A program made the position numbers and the translations under genes. A stretch of DNA of 7,665 nucleotides from assembly GCA_030147905.1 (NCBI GenBank), contig JASBUM010000526.1, positions 1 through 7,665 on the forward strand, read 5' to 3'. Position 1 is the first letter of the stretch, and each line of letters opens with the position of its first letter. Positions 6,075-7,665 of the stretch are shown in pieces. This DNA is from Acidimangrovimonas sp. Lineage in GTDB: Bacteria > Pseudomonadota > Alphaproteobacteria > Rhodobacterales > Rhodobacteraceae. The notes under the pieces were generated by a model. The model made no database searches. It saw nothing but the letters and a program-made list of their open reading frames with translations, and was not told the DNA's origin.

Positions 6075-7665
6075 CTAGCGCCCGGCTTTCAGCACCTCGG
6101 TGACCGGTGCCAGCGCCACCTCTCGCCCGCGGGCGCTGCCGGCCCAGCGCGAAAGCGCCGCCATGACCGGTTGGGTCGCCGGCGCCACGACGATCACCTG
6201 TCCGGTCTGCGCGGCCTTGAAGGCGAGGCGGTCAAGCGTGTGGTCGAGCCCGCCGGGCGTCCCCGGGCTGCGCAAGACGGCAGTGACCCGACCGGCCGGC
6301 ACACCCGAGGCCCGCGCACCGCGCTCGGCCCCGCTCGGCCCCCTCCCGAAGGTCAGCATGCCATAGCCCGAACCGGCAAGGATGGTCTCGACCGCGCTCG
6401 CCATGGCGGGCTTGGCCTCGAACCCGCCGCGTGCGCGGTCCATTACGGCGACGGCCTCACGGATGGTGCGGAAATAGGCGGCAAAGGAGACTTCCAGATC
6501 CTTGGCGCGCGCGCCCGCCGGCAGATCGGAGGCGACGATCAGCACCTCATGCCCGCCGTCGCGATAGAGGCGCGCCGCGGCCTCCGCCTCGTGCGCATTG
6601 GGATCCACGGCGAAACTCACCGGCAGCCCGCTTGCCGCCAGCGCCTGCCGGTCCACGCCCGAGCCGCCGGGGTCGACCAGCACCACCGCCATCAAGGGCT
6701 TGCCCTCCGGGTTCTGAAACGGAACGGCATTGGCGACGAAGGGCAGGCGGTCGGCCGCTGCCGCCTCCAACCGGCCCTGACGAGCGGGATTGATCTGCGG
6801 CAGACGGTCCACGACGACGCCCGGCACGTCCTGCGGCTTCGGCGCCGCCGGCGGCTTGACGATGGTGCCCTGACGTTCGGGAAGCGGCAGGACGGGCGTG
6901 CCCGGCATCGTCACCACGCGCGCGCCAGTGCCCACAGTGCCCGCCGTGCCCGCCGTGCCCACAGTGCCCGCCGCGCCACCCGCAGCAACGCCCGCGGTCG
7001 CACCGGCGGAAGCCGGGCCGCTTCCCGCAAAACCGCCCTGTTGCGCCGGCGGCAGGGCGGGAATGGTGGTAACCGGCGGCATCGGCGGCGAAGCGGCCGG
7101 CATCCGGTCCTTCGAGGAGCCGGCTCCCGGCGGATAAAGGATCAGCGGACCGCTCTGCGCGATCCGGGTGCCGCCATCGCCCGAAACGTTGCCCGGGGCG
7201 CTGCCGGCACCATCACCCGTGCCGCCCCCCGCCTGCGCGGCGGCCGAGCCCTGCGGCGAGGCCCCGGACAGGGCCGCCCCGGAAGCCCCCTGGGCCGTGG
7301 GCGTCGCGGGGTCTCCGAACGAAGGCGGGTTGGCAGGCGACGGCTGCGCGGGCGATGGCAGCCGGGGCGCAGGCGGTGGCGCCGCCGTCTGGACCTGTGC
7401 CAGCACGGTTGCGGCCGACGTCGGCTCGGGCGCGGCCAAGGCGGGCGCGGCCTTCGGCGCGGCGGGTACCGCAGAAGCGGTTCCGGGCCGCCGTAGCGCG
7501 CCGCCCTCGCCCGCCGTTGCGGCCGGTGCGGCAAGGGACGCCGGGGCCTGGCCGCAGGGCGCGGGCGCCGCGCAGGCGGCTGGCGGCACGGGCGCTGGTG
7601 CCGGCAGCGCCCCGGGCAACGTTTCGGGCGATGGCGGCACCCGGATCGCGCAGAGCGGTCCGCTG
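6075..7665 (-). CDS. Divergent polysaccharide deacetylase (YibQ/DUF610 type), 5' end beyond window
   Basis: The frame is open from the right edge to a TAG at 6077-6075, about 529 residues. The last 208 residues (6078-6701) form the recognisable domain: KPLMAVVLVDPGG, GLPVSFAVDPNAHEAE, ARLYRDGGHEVLIVASDLP, FRTIREAVAVMD, SGYGMLTF, RLAFKAAQTGQVIVV and REVALAPVTEVL. This is the Polysacc_deac_2 family as found in Rhodobacterales, thought to act in the envelope. E. coli YibQ-type proteins have D-D and H-x-P motifs; here they read VDPGG and IVASDLP, so deacetylase activity is doubtful. About 320 residues of Ala/Pro/Gly-rich linker precede the domain. No membrane anchor or start is visible, so the N-terminus should lie to the right. 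The outermost 125 bp are the right arm of an inverted repeat, so the frame beyond about 7540 may not be the true N-terminal sequence. Confidence 0.75.
   Translation of the reverse strand, partial: SGPLCAIRVPPSPETLPGALPAPAPVPPAACAAPAPCGQAPASLAAPAATAGEGGALRRPGTASAVPAAPKAAPALAAPEPTSAATVLAQVQTAAPPPAPRLPSPAQPSPANPPSFGDPATPTAQGASGAALSGASPQGSAAAQAGGGTGDGAGSAPGNVSGDGGTRIAQSGPLILYPPGAGSSKDRMPAASPPMPPVTTIPALPPAQQGGFAGSGPASAGATAGVAAGGAAGTVGTAGTAGTVGTGARVVTMPGTPVLPLPERQGTIVKPPAAPKPQDVPGVVVDRLPQINPARQGRLEAAAADRLPFVANAVPFQNPEGKPLMAVVLVDPGGSGVDRQALAASGLPVSFAVDPNAHEAEAAARLYRDGGHEVLIVASDLPAGARAKDLEVSFAAYFRTIREAVAVMDRARGGFEAKPAMASAVETILAGSGYGMLTFGRGPSGAERGARASGVPAGRVTAVLRSPGTPGGLDHTLDRLAFKAAQTGQVIVVAPATQPVMAALSRWAGSARGREVALAPVTEVLKAGR
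6922..6975 (-). repeat. 9-bp tandem repeat encoding a Gly-Thr-Val/Ala run
   Basis: Six imperfect 9-bp units occur, alternating CCCACAGTG and CCCGCCGTG types on the plus strand, with the first and last units degenerate. On the minus strand they encode GTVGTAGTAGTVGTG inside the deacetylase linker. The period is a multiple of three, so unit gain or loss keeps the frame. Confidence 0.85.
7143..7267 (+). repeat. Left arm of a 125-bp inverted repeat
   Basis: The plus strand at 7143-7267 matches the reverse complement of 7541-7665 at 118 of 125 positions by hand alignment, with no gaps. The first 70 positions (7143-7212) are identical. Mismatches are at 7213, 7215, 7227, 7228, 7243, 7247 and 7258. 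Similarity stops after 7267. On the minus strand this arm encodes part of the deacetylase linker, ending SAPGNVSGDGGTRIAQSGPL. Confidence 0.93.
7541..7665 (-). repeat. Right arm of the 125-bp inverted repeat, running to the window edge
   Basis: This is the inverted partner of 7143-7267, separated from it by 273 bp. Its plus strand encodes the same linker peptide, GAWPQG through SAPGNVSGDGGTRIAQSGPL, with five substitutions in 41 residues. The repeat may continue past the edge. Read in the minus-strand gene frame it gives an atypical Cys-containing peptide (SGPLCAIRVPPSPETLPG), suggesting that the native sense of this piece is the plus strand. Confidence 0.93.

Noticed and set aside
5835..7496. 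Very long plus-strand open frame of 553 codons
   Set aside because: Its product is Arg/Gly-rich with no domain, it runs antisense to the deacetylase gene, and it is typical of shadow frames in GC-rich coding DNA.

Overview
The window looks like chromosomal DNA of a GC-rich alphaproteobacterium, most likely Rhodobacterales. The main grounds are base composition, the Rhodobacteraceae-style TrpE tail, and a divergent polysaccharide deacetylase of the type common in that order. This placement is inferred from protein style only.

Layout: (1) 1-108 (+), the last 35 codons of anthranilate synthase component I (trpE). (2) 109-337, noncoding, with a stem-loop near the end of the following operon. (3) 338-4582 (-), a tight five-gene operon transcribed right to left: pxpA-like (LamB/YcsF), a 79-residue biotin carboxyl carrier protein, biotin carboxylase, pxpB-like (AHS1/KipI) and pxpC-like (AHS2/KipA). 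The last three genes are joined by short spacing, an ATGA overlap and an 11-bp overlap. (4) 4583-4874, an unusually AT-rich divergent control region with a symmetric -10 element (ATTATAAT) and several inverted repeats. (5) 4875-5783 (+), a LysR-type regulator. (6) 5784-6074, noncoding, with a hairpin placed as a possible terminator for the gene to its right. (7) 6075-7665 (-), the C-terminal domain and long Ala/Pro/Gly-rich linker of a divergent polysaccharide deacetylase (YibQ/DUF610 type); its N-terminus lies beyond the window.

How the genes fit together: classical PxpABC is a biotin-independent, ATP-dependent 5-oxoprolinase. Here the same three subunits are interleaved with a complete biotin-carboxylase half-reaction (carrier plus carboxylase). 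The PxpB-like protein carries a block and a C-terminal extension that, from memory of the families, resemble the carboxyltransferase half of urea carboxylase more than E. coli PxpB. The operon therefore looks like a split, urea-carboxylase-like N-carboxylase paired with a LamB/YcsF hydrolase, probably acting on a lactam, amide, ureido or guanidino compound under control of the divergent LysR protein. The substrate is not deducible from the sequence.

The right edge holds a separate puzzle: a 125-bp inverted repeat (7143-7267 versus 7541-7665, 118 of 125 matching by hand alignment) inside the deacetylase linker. It may be an inverted duplication, an invertible segment, or an assembly fold-back.
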